A DNA stretch of 64,000 nt from Chara braunii (lineage: Eukaryota > Streptophyta > Charophyceae > Charales > Characeae): assembly GCA_003427395.1 (NCBI GenBank), contig BFEA01000006.1, positions 6,726,337 through 6,790,336 of the forward strand. The letters are read 5' to 3'. The position numbers and the translations under genes are program-made. Of the stretch, positions 10,884-20,932 are shown piece by piece. The number at the start of each line of letters is the position of its first letter. The stretch's first letter is position 1. A model generated the notes under the pieces. The model did not search any database. It was not told the DNA's origin and saw nothing but the letters and a program-made list of their open reading frames with translations.

Positions 10884-11359
10884 CTATTGTGTGATCAGGA
10901 TTATTATACTTGTTATCATATACTGGTTGTTGATGTGGAGAGGGAAGAAGCCCGGAGAAGGAGTGGGGTTTTGAAGGAATTACTCTTGTGTGATCTTTGA
11001 TCATGTCTTCCACCTTCTCCTCTGTCTGTTCCCCCTCCACTCTCTTCGTCTAATGGTAATGAGATACTGTTTGAGATATCACTTCACTATTTGGAAACTT
11101 TGTTGCAGATACTGAGACTACTGGTGTTTGGCGACTGATGAGTATCGGCCAAGACTGGGTTCATTACATCTTTGTGAATTCTGACAAAACATACACACAC
11201 ATGTTCATCCTTCCTCTGTTCTGTTCTTTGTCCCTCCACTTCCCCCCTCTACCCCTTCTCCATCCCGCACCCCTTGCTTTCTATAGAAGTTCACCCCCTA
11301 CCCCTTTCCTTCCTCCCTCCTCTTGTGCACTACTAGTAAATGCATACGAATGAGCATCA

Positions 11360-11610
11360 TTAAACCGCCAGTACATTTCCCAGCCATTTTTTCGGAGACG
11401 TGGCGTGCATGCTGCCATGTCGGCGGGAAGTACCGGGGCACTGTTTCGCGGCACATCCATCCAGGCAAAACAGGTCGCATGCGAGGCCCGTTTTGCCTGG
11501 ATGGATGTCCAGGGAAATGGCACACCGGTACTTCCTGCCCGATGCGGCAGCATCCACGCCACATCTCTGAAAAATGGCTGGGAATTTGGGAAATGAACTG
11601 ATGGTTTTAA
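11360..11610. repeat. Fold-back (MITE-like) inverted repeat bounded by TTAA
   Basis: Two arms of about 120 bases are imperfect reverse complements over their whole length, meeting at the perfect palindrome TCGCATGCGA (11475-11484), so there is almost no loop. Pairs of matching blocks include CATCCATCCAGGCAAAAC with GTTTTGCCTGGATGGATG, and GAAGTACCGG with CCGGTACTTC. The outer ends read TTAAACCGCCAGTACATTTC and GAAATGAACTGATGGTTTTAA, so TTAA stands at both borders. TTAA is the target duplication of piggyBac-type transposons, but it is also self-complementary and could simply be part of the arms. No coding capacity. Confidence 0.75.
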
Positions 11611-12020
11611 GAGAACAGACAAAATGTAAGCTGAAGATCTGCAGAATAATGAAGGGTACAGCTCCCCCTTTACTCTGCCTCCTTTCATGACGTGCAAGTG
11701 GGCCATTAAGGCACACAGGGATGTGGGCATCTGGTGCTAAACCACAATCAACGTGGCCAGCCTTGTACGTGAGAGGCACAGTAAAAGCGCACCGCACGAA
11801 CATATAGAAGGTGCACCCCAAAGAAAGCTAAAGTACAGATAGTCAAGGAAGGGAAGAAAGGGATGTGACAGATCCATTGTGCTCCGTGTTGCTTGCTATA
11901 GAGTTAATACTGTTTCGTTCTTGGAATGGCTCATCTCAAGTATGCTTCATCGTCTGCAAAAGAGGTAAACCTGCATCGATTTTGGCTGGGTGGAACAGGT
12001 GCTGTTGTGGTGAAAATCTA

Positions 12021-12180
12021 CAACACACACTGCGCATAGCACCCAGCACCCATAGGCCAACCCATTGAGAAAACCTATAACACACACTGCGCATAGTACC
12101 CAGCACCCATAGTAGGACCCATCAAGCATAGCACCCAGTGCCCCTAACACCTGGTGTCCATAGCACCCAGCACACGCCAT
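12021..12180 (+). repeat. Degenerate tandem repeat (CATAGCACCCAGCACCCATAG)
   Basis: Four degenerate copies of a 20-24 base motif separated by irregular spacers. Confidence 0.7.
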
Positions 12181-13252
12181 ACTGCTCTACATAGCAGCCA
12201 GGTATAGAAAGCAGGTGTGTAGCAGCCAGCTCGGTGCTCAGTCTTCCAGTCTTTCCAGGGCGCTTGGCCCCCCTGTGCCCCCTCTCTCTGCTGCCCATGG
12301 GGCCACTGGGGGGAAGCGACCTGTTTTTTTTTTAAATCGCCAGTGCACGGCCCCAACCTTGTGGAGAGCACCTACAAGAATTTTGAAGGCTGGTGTCTAC
12401 CGGACCACAATTGCTGGTGGCACCAGCCAAAATAGAAAACAAGTGTGCAGGTGGTGGTTTGGAAAAGCATGGCGCGCAGTGGAAGGCCGCCATGCCCTCG
12501 TGTACTGGTGGTTTAAAGAAGGCAGTAGCCCCTAACTTTATTGTTGGGCCTCGACTCACTACTTGTGAAAAGAAAAGAATGGCAAGCGTCTTCATACAGG
12601 TGGTGGCAAGTTATGGGTGTATCTTGCCACCTTCTGTGTGAAGATGCACTCACCATCTTCATGTTCCGAGGTTATAGTTTTGTCACTGTTTTTTGCACCT
12701 TATGCCATTCGTCACCATTATCCCGTCACCTGCTTCATATATTAAACTCTTAGGAACAGATACTACACTTTTTCCTAGCCACGAGGCTGAGAAACGTATA
12801 CCCATAACTTGTGTCCTCTTCATCCGAGCATGAACAATCCTCTATGTTGGTAAAAAAGGGCTGCTGGTGGAACGGATCCCTTTCAGTGACCTAACTGTTT
12901 GGGAAAAGGAGGCCCTTTCCCCCCCCACCCCACCCACCTTTTTCTGCTCTTTTTCTTTTTTATTTGTATTTTCTCTTGTTCATTTTGATTTTTTTTTCTC
13001 TTTTTCTTTTTTATTTGCTTTATCCTTGCGGAAATGTCCCCTCCCTCTCCATCTCTCCCCCCCTTTGCTGTTTTACTTTCTGAACGGATCATTTCGGGAA
13101 GGATGCATCCCCCTACTTTGGTGAGGCTATACTCACACTGGCACTTTCCTAAATGTATCTGACTGCAATTAAGAGCAGACCTGGATGCATCTGCCCGTAA
13201 TGACATCCAGAGTTTTCCTTTTGCCGAGCCTCCACCGACCCCCGGAAACCTC

Positions 13253-13290
13253 GGGGAAAATGGGAAACTGCCAGTTTTCCCATTTTTCCC
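13253..13290. repeat. Short near-perfect hairpin
   Basis: GGGAAAATGGGAAACT, a short spacer, and AGTTTTCCCATTTTTCCC form a stem with one bulge. Not followed by a recognised gene, so no terminator role is claimed. Confidence 0.7.
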
Positions 13291-14160
13291 AAGGGTGAGC
13301 GAGGTAGTAGTGGTTTAACGGGTGTGGCCCCGGCCTATGCCAGAGAACGTCAGATGGAGGAGGGTTTCTGAGGTTGTGGAGTTTCAGCAAGGAGGAGGAA
13401 GGAAAAAACCCTGAAGAGACCGTGGTGGCAGTCAAAATTGGTTGGGGAGCCTCACACACCGGAATGTTATGTTGCGTCACTTGCATGTTGAATCCATACA
13501 TGTGTGGCGAACTGTGTAATTACTCTATCATGCTGAATCTGTACATGCGTGGAGAGCTGTGTGATTACTTTATCGGGCTCCTCTCACCGCTTAATATGTC
13601 ACGTGGTGATGTTTACAGCTGGAGGATATGACGCAGTCTTTGCAATCGTTCTGGGAATAACCACGAAGAAAAGAGTAGAAGAAGAATGGCGAAGGAGCAA
13701 ATCTGCCGCTCCCCTTCCGACTAATGAAGGCTCTGTGGGTGTCCAGGTTCACGATGGTCATGAGGAAATAGCAGGTCACTTCTGTTATTGACGTATGGGT
13801 AAAAGCTTTTGTAAATTTGTATGCCCGCAGGTGCTGCTGATCGCGGGTGGGGATGGGAAGAAAATGTCAGGGGACACATTTTCCCAAGTCCTTTATCTAT
13901 GATGATCTAAGTAAACAATCAGTGGCGAGTTCGCCACGGCGGTGTCTACCTTTCTCCTTTTCTTTTTGTTTTGGTGGTTACTTTCCATGTGCTGTTTGTA
14001 CATGCGTAGTGGAATACTCTCTATTTTTTTTTGTGGTTGTTTTCATCTTTGTTTTTCTTCTTGGAGGTAATTTGTAGCTTTGTTTGGTGTGTTGTTCTCA
14101 TTTCTGCTTTTCCATGCCTTTTGTCATCTCCATTCTCATGTCTGGATGGATGTGTCATTC

Positions 14161-14254
14161 AGTCTCTTCTTCTCCTTCTTCCTCTTCTCCTTCTTCCTCT
14201 TCTCCTTCTTCTTTTTCTCCTTCTTCTTCTTCTCCTCCTTCTCCTTCTTCGTCT
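14161..14254 (+). repeat. CTT/CTC pyrimidine-tract microsatellite
   Basis: Almost pure TTC/TCC triplets. Apparent Phe/Leu-rich or Ser-rich frames here are microsatellite artefacts. Confidence 0.9.
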
Positions 14255-14593
14255 TAGGATGATAAAAGAGCCTTTTCTGATGGACGCATTACGCTCATAC
14301 ACACACATTAAAGAAAAATGCATGTCAACAAAAGAAGAGAAAAGAAAACTTGCTAAATGTTGGATTTACCCGATTGCCATAAGGCGGTGCGTTTCAGTCT
14401 CGCTGGGACATCCCTTTAGCAGTGTGGCAAACGTCCTATGGCAAAGTTGTTAATCAGTGGAGTAGTACAATACACTTATTTATTTTACCCTTATATGTTT
14501 CCTTTTCTTTCCAGCAAAATTTAAAAGCAACCCATATCGGTTTCTTGTCCTCTATTCTTTATTCTGTTTTCTTGGTCATGGTTGTCTTCAACC

Positions 14594-14664
14594 TGAGAGA
14601 GAGAGAAGGAGGGGAGGGGGAGGGGGGGGCAAGGGGGGTGGAGAGAGAGAGAGAGAGAGAGAGA
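14594..14664 (+). repeat. GA microsatellite at the 3' border of the Penelope-like element
   Basis: GA- and G-rich run ending three bases before the left direct repeat of the element. Confidence 0.9.
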
Positions 14665-14666
14665 TT

Positions 14667-15970
14667 GCAAGGCAGACAGCGGCAACACAGTCCGAGCAGC
14701 CGCAAAAGACACATCCTGGCAGAGAAGAAAACAAAAGATCGAAGTTAAACACTGCATTCTCATATCCAAGGATATCTATAGCCAGCCACCAGAAACAGGC
14801 ACCGGTGAAGTCCCTCGACCGGTTTCATCTGCCCACCGAGCAGAACTCATCAGGAGGGTGAACCAAACTTCGTGTGCCCAAAGAGGAGGCTAGAGCCGTG
14901 CCTCCTCTATTTAACAGTTTCCCCTATGTGTGCAATCCATCTCCAATAGGTGTCTGCTTCCAGAGTATTAGAGCCTTCGACCTATGTCTGTCCTCGTCCC
15001 ACTGTCCATCGCACCGAATGCAGAACGTCCTCGTACTAGTGTCCAGAACTCTATCAGTCAAAACCTGTCCAGGTTCATCATAAGTTAAAACCGGCTGTCT
15101 CAGCTACTGCCGGATTTACAGACCGGAGAAAAAGTCGAGGTTCCGATATGTAAAATACAGGTTACGAAAACTTTCCGTTATCATTTTTCGAACTATTTTA
15201 TTTCGAAACGGCAAAATTTCCAAAATGTATCCGTACGAGGTAGCCGGGTAGGGACATCCGCCGGAAAACGAAAAGTTGCGATGGGCACCGGGGTACAGCC
15301 GAGTAAGGCAAATTCTTGAGTAGTATAAGTAGCATCCGACCCCGCGGGGATTGGGTAAGTCGGGTTGATAGGATAGCTACAACAAATAGCATATTCGTAC
15401 TGGTACAGTCTAACCTAGTTCCCTGCGTGGTATTCACCCCATCCCGGTGGGGTTTACGTGTTGATTCGTCAAAGTCTCTCGGACTGTCCTTAGTATCGGG
15501 CCCACACCAGTAGTATATAGTACGGCGAGAGGGAGATAAAAAAGAAAGCTCAAAATATATCGTGCTACGCCGTAAAAAGAAGTCTCGCCAAGTCTAGATA
15601 AGAAGACAGATAGGAAATAAGAAAACAATAAAATCTAAAATACAATAAAATAAAAAATAAAAATAAAAATAAAAATAAAAAGACAGCAAAACGAACCACA
15701 GCGGAACAAAGTGAGAAAAGGAGATCTCCAAGATCTCAGGAGCTAAATCTGGAGCATAGATGTTAGAGATTCGAAGCTGGTGGATTCAGTGTAGTCGGGG
15801 GGCCTGGCACGTGTCCCAACTCCCCAAGTTCGGTTCCCAGCAGTCGCGGGGCCATTCTAGTCCGTCATCTGAACCGCCTGAAGCCTGCGCCGGTGGTGAA
15901 TACGTCCAGCATCGTGTTCAGTAAGCTGTTCTTTGCAGCCTTAGCCAAATTGGCTAGGGCACCGAGAGAG
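14667..15970 (-). repeat. Downstream pseudo-LTR of the Penelope-like element
   Basis: Nearly identical to 20933-22236, starting GCAAGGCAGAC and ending GGGCACCGAGAGAG on the + strand. It includes the hammerhead motif, the 3' untranslated region (with a run of AAATAAAAATAAAAAT near 15650) and the last ~35 codons of the RT. Confidence 0.9.
14812..14858 (-). ncRNA. Hammerhead ribozyme, downstream copy
   Basis: On the - strand: stem I strand CCCTC; core CTGATGA; stem II (GTTCTGC, loop, GCAGAT, with a bulged U and a closing G-U pair); GAAA; stem III CC/GG; cleavage triplet GTC; stem I strand GAGGG. All invariant core bases are present. Stem III has no loop: ACCGGT is a palindrome, so two copies pairing as a dimer is the likely active form, as reported for minimal hammerheads in Penelope-like elements. 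Predicted cleavage falls between 14817 and 14816. Confidence 0.88.
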
Positions 15971-16617
15971 ACCTCCGGGGGGTAGCCCCGGAGGTGTGTC
16001 TCGCATATTGTAAAAGCAATAGTTCCCGAAACTAGTTGTTTGCTGGTAGACTGATCCCAGAGCCTCTTCAGGGTGGCTGACAGTACCGCCTTCTTAACCT
16101 TCTTATTCGAATATGATGCATAGTCCTGGAGTGTCTGGAATTCGAGATTCCCGGTCTCATACAGAGAGCCGGTGTTCTTTGACCGAGGAATATAGTGCAA
16201 CTGCAGCGGCTCATTACCAATCAACATAGAGCCGCCAACAAAATCCCAAGTCAGTCCGCACTCGTCCTTACGTACTATTTCTAGGCTAGAATCATAGCTG
16301 CTCTCGAATAAGTCGAAGAGGTTCATCGGAAAGCCAGCATGGCGCCCCGAAGAAGGCAAACCGGCAATCAGTGATATATCGTCCATAATCCTCCAGCCTG
16401 CCACCAGTCTTCTATCCGTACCCAGTGCCTGGAGAAAACGTTCCTCCGCCATGGCACACGTGACTGATGCCAGCACCGGACTTGTCGACTTACCCATCGA
16501 AATGCCAAAGATCTGCTTCATCACCTTCGTCCCACATCTAATGAATGAGTGTTGAAGGTCAAATTCCACTGTCCTCAACAAGTCCTTCAGTCTAATACTT
16601 ACCGAGCTGTTCTCCAT
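15865..16617 (-). pseudogene. Reverse transcriptase palm/thumb of the Penelope-like element
   Basis: A 250-residue frame encoding the C-terminal half of the RT. Residues 36-50 (IFGISMGKSTSPVLA) match the Penelope 'G..MG...SP..A' motif before the catalytic box, and RIMDD at residues 76-80 is the YxDD-type box (Met-Asp-Asp codons at 16378-16386), with Met where Tyr-x precedes DD in most RTs. The rest is the thumb and tail, ending GAGFRRFR. The last ~35 codons lie inside the direct repeat. The frame differs from that of the upstream RT part, with a 19-base overlap at 16599-16617, so a frameshift separates them. No endonuclease follows the RT, unlike canonical Penelope. Confidence 0.82.
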
Positions 16618-17171
16618 TGAGCTAAGGAGGCTGGATCAGCAGGTGCTGGTGCAATTGGTCTCCATCTGTTGAGATCCTTATGCTTGGGAATGACATAAGC
16701 ATTCCCCAGCCGTCCATCTCGTTTCCAAGGACCGAACCTGAGACTGGATGTCAAAAAATCTTTCCTGGTTCTGGCCAGAATACTTGCCTCCGCACTGGTA
16801 CTACCTATCACTTCGTAGTTGGTGTTCCACAGAAAAGTTTTTCCAAAAGCGTGCCGATAGAGTACCGGACAGATGACCGCAGTGTCTCCCTGGTTCCTGT
16901 CCACCGGTACTAGAACAAACCCCTTGAATCTTCTACTCCAGTTTAGCACCTCGCTGTCCGTCCAAGCTGCTGGTCGATCGGAACCAAGCGAGATGGTTCC
17001 CTCCGGTAGACAGAGTGGTGTACTCTGTGTACCAAGATGCTTAGTCGCATCTGAAATCGCCCGCAGTATCGCAGCTTCGTCTCGTGTGCTCCCCGGCCTG
17101 GTAATATTCTTCGAATTCCGAACGAAAACAGGTACGACATCAGCGCCAAGGTCAGCGAATCGAGTCATCAC
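16599..17171 (-). pseudogene. Reverse transcriptase N-terminal fingers of the Penelope-like element
   Basis: A 190-residue frame. FVLVPVDRNQGDTAVI fits the Penelope-specific 'ADKGN..VV' motif, and GNAYVIPKHKDLNRWRPIA fits the 'LPKIHK...RPI' motif of RT motif 1-2. The frame ends in a stop just after PADPASLAQWR, and the protein continues in another frame from 16617. It probably forms one polypeptide with the neighbouring pieces in an intact relative. Confidence 0.78.
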
Positions 17172-17178
17172 GTGTCCA

Positions 17179-17715
17179 TCAGTCTTTGGTAGCTTGGAAG
17201 AATCGCAAATGCATGGTTTTCCTTTTGGTGGCGAACGGCTTCCGATTATGAATTAGCTCGCCGACTGTCCTATTCCTTGACCAAATAACTCGGATCCGAC
17301 TTTTGACAAAATTCGCCAGATGAACGTCTTTGATCTTCCGAGCAACCACCTCTTCGGTTGCCTTTCGGACCAAGGCCTTCCTGATCCGTGAGTCAAATGG
17401 TACTAAGACATTCACCCTCCTTCTAACGCTCACCCCCGTCGTCTGTAAAAGTGCTCTATCAACCTTCCAACGTAGTGACTGTTTCGTCTTCCCATCGGTG
17501 AGCGTCCCCGCAGCTCTATAAAGTCCCACTAGTTTGTTTGATGACATCTTCAGAAAAAAGGACTTAGGCCTGGGCCTCCGCAAAAATCCCAGAAGGATAT
17601 TCCTGTTTACTTCCGACGTCGTCTTCGTACGAATGACCTTGTTAACAAACATAATAGTGCCCTGTTGCATCGTCGTCTTGGCTTCCTTGAGCAGATTGTC
17701 TTTCCCCTCGAACTA
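17179..17715 (-). pseudogene. Linker/N-terminal extension of the Penelope-like RT
   Basis: A 163-residue basic frame from an ATG at 17670, readable back to a TAG at 17713-17715 (FEGKDNLLKEAKTT). RTVGELIHNRKPFA near its end resembles the '..L.D.L...R' segment that precedes the RT fingers in Penelope-like elements. It ends in a stop at 17179, with the following part in a third frame. About 100 bases between 17716 and 17812 hold only fragments. Confidence 0.6.
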
Positions 17716-17812
17716 GACCTTCGACTCACCGTAAAGTCTTCGAATACGTCTCCAGCCATCTGCTCAAAAATCTCCCTTCACAGTTTTCACACGAGTCCTT
17801 TCAATGTCGTCA

Positions 17813-18436
17813 TCATTCACACCTGATCTGATCCGTAACTGCTAGGAACCCTATCAAGGAGGTAAGAGTCAGTCCTCCTATCTGAAAAAGGACCGGTTTT
17901 TGGTCGGTCCGCTCCCGAGTTCGACCCTTTCTCTCTCTCCTCCCCGTCCTATTAGAATGCCTAACCCTGCTTTCTCGTCTCCCGTGATCCCTCGTGTTCA
18001 AACAGGGACTGAGGTCCGATATGAGATATCTCTCGTAAGTATAGTCATCTTCGCCCGTTGCATGTCTAATAGGCAGCATCAGGTATTTATCGGGACCGAA
18101 AGCTCGCATTCATCGGTACAAGTGAGGGGTTAATCCTACAGCGTTGTTTCTAGCATTAGCGTAGTGCTCTCTCCAGCGTTGTGCCATTGGTCTAATGGTA
18201 CATCTGATATATAGCTTCTTCGTCCATGGGCTGACCACAGCATACACCCCTGGGGAGTCTAGCCCAGCGAGATTTAACAACCTATCCGATCTTGCGACAA
18301 TTTTCTCTAGCCAGGGTATCTGGCCACGCAGTGTTAGGAGTATAGTTGTGACTGTTATCAGACTCTCGACTTTTCTGGTCAGGTCGCCTCTAACCCCTTG
18401 CTCCCACAGTGAGGACCTAAGACGTAGTGTATTCAC
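17813..18436 (-). pseudogene. GIY-YIG endonuclease of the Penelope-like element
   Basis: One frame interrupted by a TGA at 18110-18112. The N-terminal part has SPGVYAVVSPWTKKLYIR (GVY at residues 63-65, YIR 10 residues later) followed by RPMAQRWREHY with the conserved Arg and His; after the TGA comes YERYLISDLSPCLN, giving the catalytic Glu and the terminal Asn. This is the complete GIY-YIG motif series over 18250-17996. The 'YIG' Gly is Arg here. GIY-YIG cuts the target DNA to prime reverse transcription. Its place upstream of the RT is the permuted arrangement rather than the C-terminal one of classical Penelope. Confidence 0.82.
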
Positions 18437-18478
18437 GAGAGCGTCCCAAAGTTCCCTGGTCGTAGGAGCCTCCCCCCG

Positions 18479-18847
18479 TCAGTCTGAGTCGTCTTCAGGT
18501 TGTACCGTTGCCGACTTCAGAGTTACGCGTGTCTTCCTGTTGATTGGAGTCTCCATCTTCTGCTTACCCTTCTCTTCAGTCCTTCTTTGGGAAGTTGTGA
18601 TGGTGTCCGCCTCCTTCTCCTTGGTCATCTCGAAGTCACCGAGTCGTTCGTACGCCAATTCGACTTGCTGTCTTGCTAGAAGTTCAACGATTTCAGGTTT
18701 CTTAGTGTACTTAATGCCCTTCTTCTCGCAAATCCTCCTGAGGTCAGTTGCCTTCTTCATAGAGTAGATCTTCTGTGCAGAGATACAGTAGTCAATAATT
18801 CCTCTCTGCGAACACTCAACCGACAGACCCTTGTAGCCAGCGGTCAA
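18479..18847 (-). pseudogene. SAP-like DNA-binding segment of the Penelope-like polyprotein
   Basis: In the same frame as the GIY-YIG part, separated from it only by a TGA at 18479-18481. Residues 30-62 (MKKATDLRRICEKKGIKYTK and on through KPEIVELLARQQ) fit the SAP pattern of two helices around a Gly-Ile turn (18662-18760); SAP domains bind AT-rich DNA. A Lys/Glu/Thr-rich linker follows. Upstream it joins, after a TGA/TAG-type stop at 18902, the Ser/Asp/Lys-rich segment. Confidence 0.68.
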
Positions 18848-18901
18848 TGGTGTCTTCGTTTCCTTTCCTTGGTCGGAAGAATCGTCCTCGCGCGCTTTAC
18901 C

Positions 18902-19273
18902 TCAAGTAGACCTCCTTGCTTGTTTGGAACATTCCCCCGCGACGACTCCTGGTGTTTCTTTGAGCGGTGAAAGCTTCGTCCTCCCCTTTGTCTTGCCCTT
19001 GTCCGTCTTAGTTTTCACACGAAGTCTCTTCTTCCCCTTTCTTGAAGATCGTCGTTTTGTTGTGAGCTCTGATTCCGTAGTCGAACCGAATGACTCCGAC
19101 TTCTCGGAGTCCCCGGAGGTATCTGAATCAGAGGATTCTGTGATATAGCGTTTGTTGGCACGTTTCTTGCGCCGGCTCCTTCTCGGCGTCCTTGTCTTCC
19201 GTTCAGCAGGGAACCGACGTTCTTCGCCGACTCTCTTGTAGCAGCTTCGACCTCCATTTTTTTCCTGCGCCAC
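18902..19273 (-). pseudogene. Low-complexity basic/acidic linker of the Penelope-like polyprotein
   Basis: Arg/Lys-rich then Ser/Asp/Glu-rich, then Lys-rich again (RRSRRKKRANKRYITESSDS), in the same frame as the SAP and GIY-YIG parts. It overlaps the end of the CCHC frame by 259 bases. No domain recognised. The simplest reading is one polyprotein with a frameshift between the coiled coil and this linker near 19210-19273. Confidence 0.5.
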
Positions 19274-19707
19274 TCCTCATGTAATTCAGCACGTAACTGC
19301 AGTTTGAACTCCTTAGCTTTCCGTGCGAAGTCCCGATCTCTCCGAGCCTGTTCTTCCTCCTTGGCCTTTTTATCTTGTTCCAGCTTCCTTCTCTCCTTCA
19401 TTTCCTGTCTCTCCTTCCTTGCTAGCCTATGCTGCTCTTTGATCTCTTCTAACTCTGGGTCGAAGTTGCTTGTCTGGTTTGTTCGTCCTCGTCCGGCCCA
19501 GCAGTCACGGGCAAAATGGCCCGCCTTCCTGCAGTTAAAACAGACGCCGCTGCGGTTAGCACCGCCATTGTTGAAATTGTTGAAACCTGGCCCACCTACG
19601 GGCCGGCCTTGAATTATTGGCCCGCCATTACTTGTACCGTACCCATTATTGGTCGCTGGGAATGAAGATGAACCCGGTACTCCGTTCGATGTGTTAGTGA
19701 GATACAT
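19015..19707 (-). CDS. CCHC zinc-knuckle, coiled-coil (gag-like) protein of the Penelope-like element
   Basis: A 230-residue frame beginning with a Gly/Asn-rich N-terminus, then CFNCRKAGHFARDC (Cys56, Cys59, His64, Cys69), a perfect CX2CX4HX4C RNA-binding knuckle, then an Arg/Glu/Lys-rich coiled coil at about residues 83-155. The C-terminal 85 residues after GSLLNG overlap another coding-like frame and may be a frameshift product. A gag-type knuckle is not part of the classical Penelope protein; here it lies in the same transcription unit just upstream of SAP-GIY-YIG-RT. It may bind the element's RNA. Confidence 0.68.
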   Translation of the reverse strand: MYLTNTSNGVPGSSSFPATNNGYGTSNGGPIIQGRPVGGPGFNNFNNGGANRSGVCFNCRKAGHFARDCWAGRGRTNQTSNFDPELEEIKEQHRLARKERQEMKERRKLEQDKKAKEEEQARRDRDFARKAKEFKLQLRAELHEEWRRKKMEVEAATRESAKNVGSLLNGRQGRREGAGARNVPTNAISQNPLIQIPPGTPRSRSHSVRLRNQSSQQNDDLQERGRRDFV

Positions 19708-19801
19708 AATGTAAGAGCAAGATTAGCAGGCCCCTGGACGTGCAAAGTGCTCACTTAGTACGAGAGGTATCGTTTGCTGGGTTGGTGTACGATAACCGCA
19801 T

Positions 19802-20188
19802 TCACGCCCTCCAGATATCAATGACCTCTTCGAAGTTAATTTGTCTCCTCGAATGCAAAAGAAAAACTATCCTACGGATTTTCCCTAAAACTGCCGGGAT
19901 TTTCACATAGATCCCTGCCCTTACTGTCGGATCCTTGATGAACCGTGTGAGGTAAAACACTGGTCGGATCGTTTGTCTGATATATCTAGAAAGCAGGATC
20001 GTAATCCGCTTTCTAATCCGATCAGCAGAACGAGGTGAGTGTCGTCTCCCGCAGTAGGTGCACTTCGTCAGCATCTTGAGTCTTAAAACAGCAGTGAGCC
20101 GCAAATCACGAGACCTATACCGAGGCACATCAATCCTATCCCTATTAGTAGCGTTCTTACCAAAACTCGCATTCGTTTCATACCTCAC
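19802..20188 (-). CDS. Uncharacterised CxxC ORF at the 5' end of the Penelope-like element
   Basis: 128 residues, strongly basic, with one CTYCGRRHSPR motif near residue 43. I do not recognise the family. It lies between the upstream direct repeat and the CCHC frame, in the direction of the element, so it may be a decayed N-terminal part of the polyprotein or chance. Confidence 0.35.
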   Translation of the reverse strand: MRYETNASFGKNATNRDRIDVPRYRSRDLRLTAVLRLKMLTKCTYCGRRHSPRSADRIRKRITILLSRYIRQTIRPVFYLTRFIKDPTVRAGIYVKIPAVLGKIRRIVFLLHSRRQINFEEVIDIWRA

Positions 20189-20932
20189 TCGTTAAGTCTA
20201 AGTCGGATAACATTCACGTGTTGGGTACATCTACTTGACGGCACCGCGTTCGGAAGACAGTAGAGTTATCACCGTGTATATTACTCGATGACACCTGTAC
20301 AAGGTGTGCCGGAGCGTCCGGGTTTAGCCGCTGTTTCCCGACTGAGTATCATATGTGAAGACCTGCCTTACTACTTTGGAGCAGGTTCGCTGATAGGTTA
20401 TCAGCGTCGTGGAGAATCATGCTTAGTTAGATCAGCTAGCATGTTGCTGCAAGTAGCTGCGTTTCGAGTTCAGATACAATAGTTCGGAGAAAAGGGCCGA
20501 TCCGACTATGAATGATCTAACTCGAGTTACAAGAGAGCCAGACGCCATAGACCACCGAGCTCGACCCCTTGATATCGATCAACGATTCGCCATGCGTTAT
20601 CACCATCTAACCAAAAACCCAAGCAGCCCTGATATCCCTTTGTTATGTTTACGCTACAATACTAACATCGATAGATGAAGACAATACAGTTCCAAAAACA
20701 CAATATAAGTCCCTTCCAGCGAAGTAGGACTCTATCCAATCACGAACTAAGTGAGTAGAAGCTCCCATTCCACAACTCATCCTCGAACAAAAACAGATAA
20801 GTAATCGCCCGAACGTCGAAACCTAGTGTCGACACTTCAACCCCACGATCGATGAGTAACCTTGTTGAAGTCTCACGCCGTAGACATAGCCACCGACCAG
20901 CCTCCAAGCTACCGGTTACTACGAGCCTAAGA
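20189..20932 (-). other. 5' untranslated region of the Penelope-like element
   Basis: Non-coding between the upstream direct repeat and the first frame. No motif recognised. Confidence 0.4.

Larger units (their letters stand above)
6801..11107 (+). mobile_element. Ty3/gypsy chromovirus element B, 5' half missing
   Basis: Begins in the middle of the protease-RT linker (WHEEAKPEVRF, matching WHEEANPDIDF of element C) right where element A's LTR ends, then runs through RT, RNase H, integrase and chromodomain-like tail to an LTR ending GCA at 11107. The proteins and the LTR start (TGCAATAACCC versus TGCAGTAACCC) show that B is a close sister family of element C. The missing gag and protease should lie upstream of the window if A inserted into B. 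Confidence 0.85.
9979..11107 (+). repeat. 3' LTR of element B
   Basis: Starts TGCAATAACCC, 42 bases after the pol stop, the same position and nearly the same start as the LTRs of element C; ends TTGTTGCA. It shares a G-box palindrome (10872-10883) with C's LTR, and holds a 34-bp tandem repeat. The right end is inferred from the CA rule and alignment with C's LTR end. Confidence 0.7.
11108..14666. other. Non-coding region between elements B and the Penelope-like element
   Basis: About 3.5 kb without a supportable gene. It holds a 250-bp fold-back element, a degenerate CATAGCACCCAGCACCCATAG repeat, a 38-bp palindrome, a pyrimidine tract and a GA microsatellite. The open frames present are short and low-complexity. 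Confidence 0.6.

Noticed and set aside
11281-11821. Overlapping frames on both strands with similar peptides
   Set aside because: The similarity comes from the inverted repeat, not from genes.
14031-14453. Leu-rich and Phe-rich frames that look like membrane proteins
   Set aside because: They translate a CTT/CTC microsatellite and have no other support.
14761-14860. Stem CCGGT...ACCGG as a longer stem III of the hammerhead
   Set aside because: It would put G at the cleavage position, which hammerheads do not allow; the GGTC reading gives a proper triplet and a perfect stem I.
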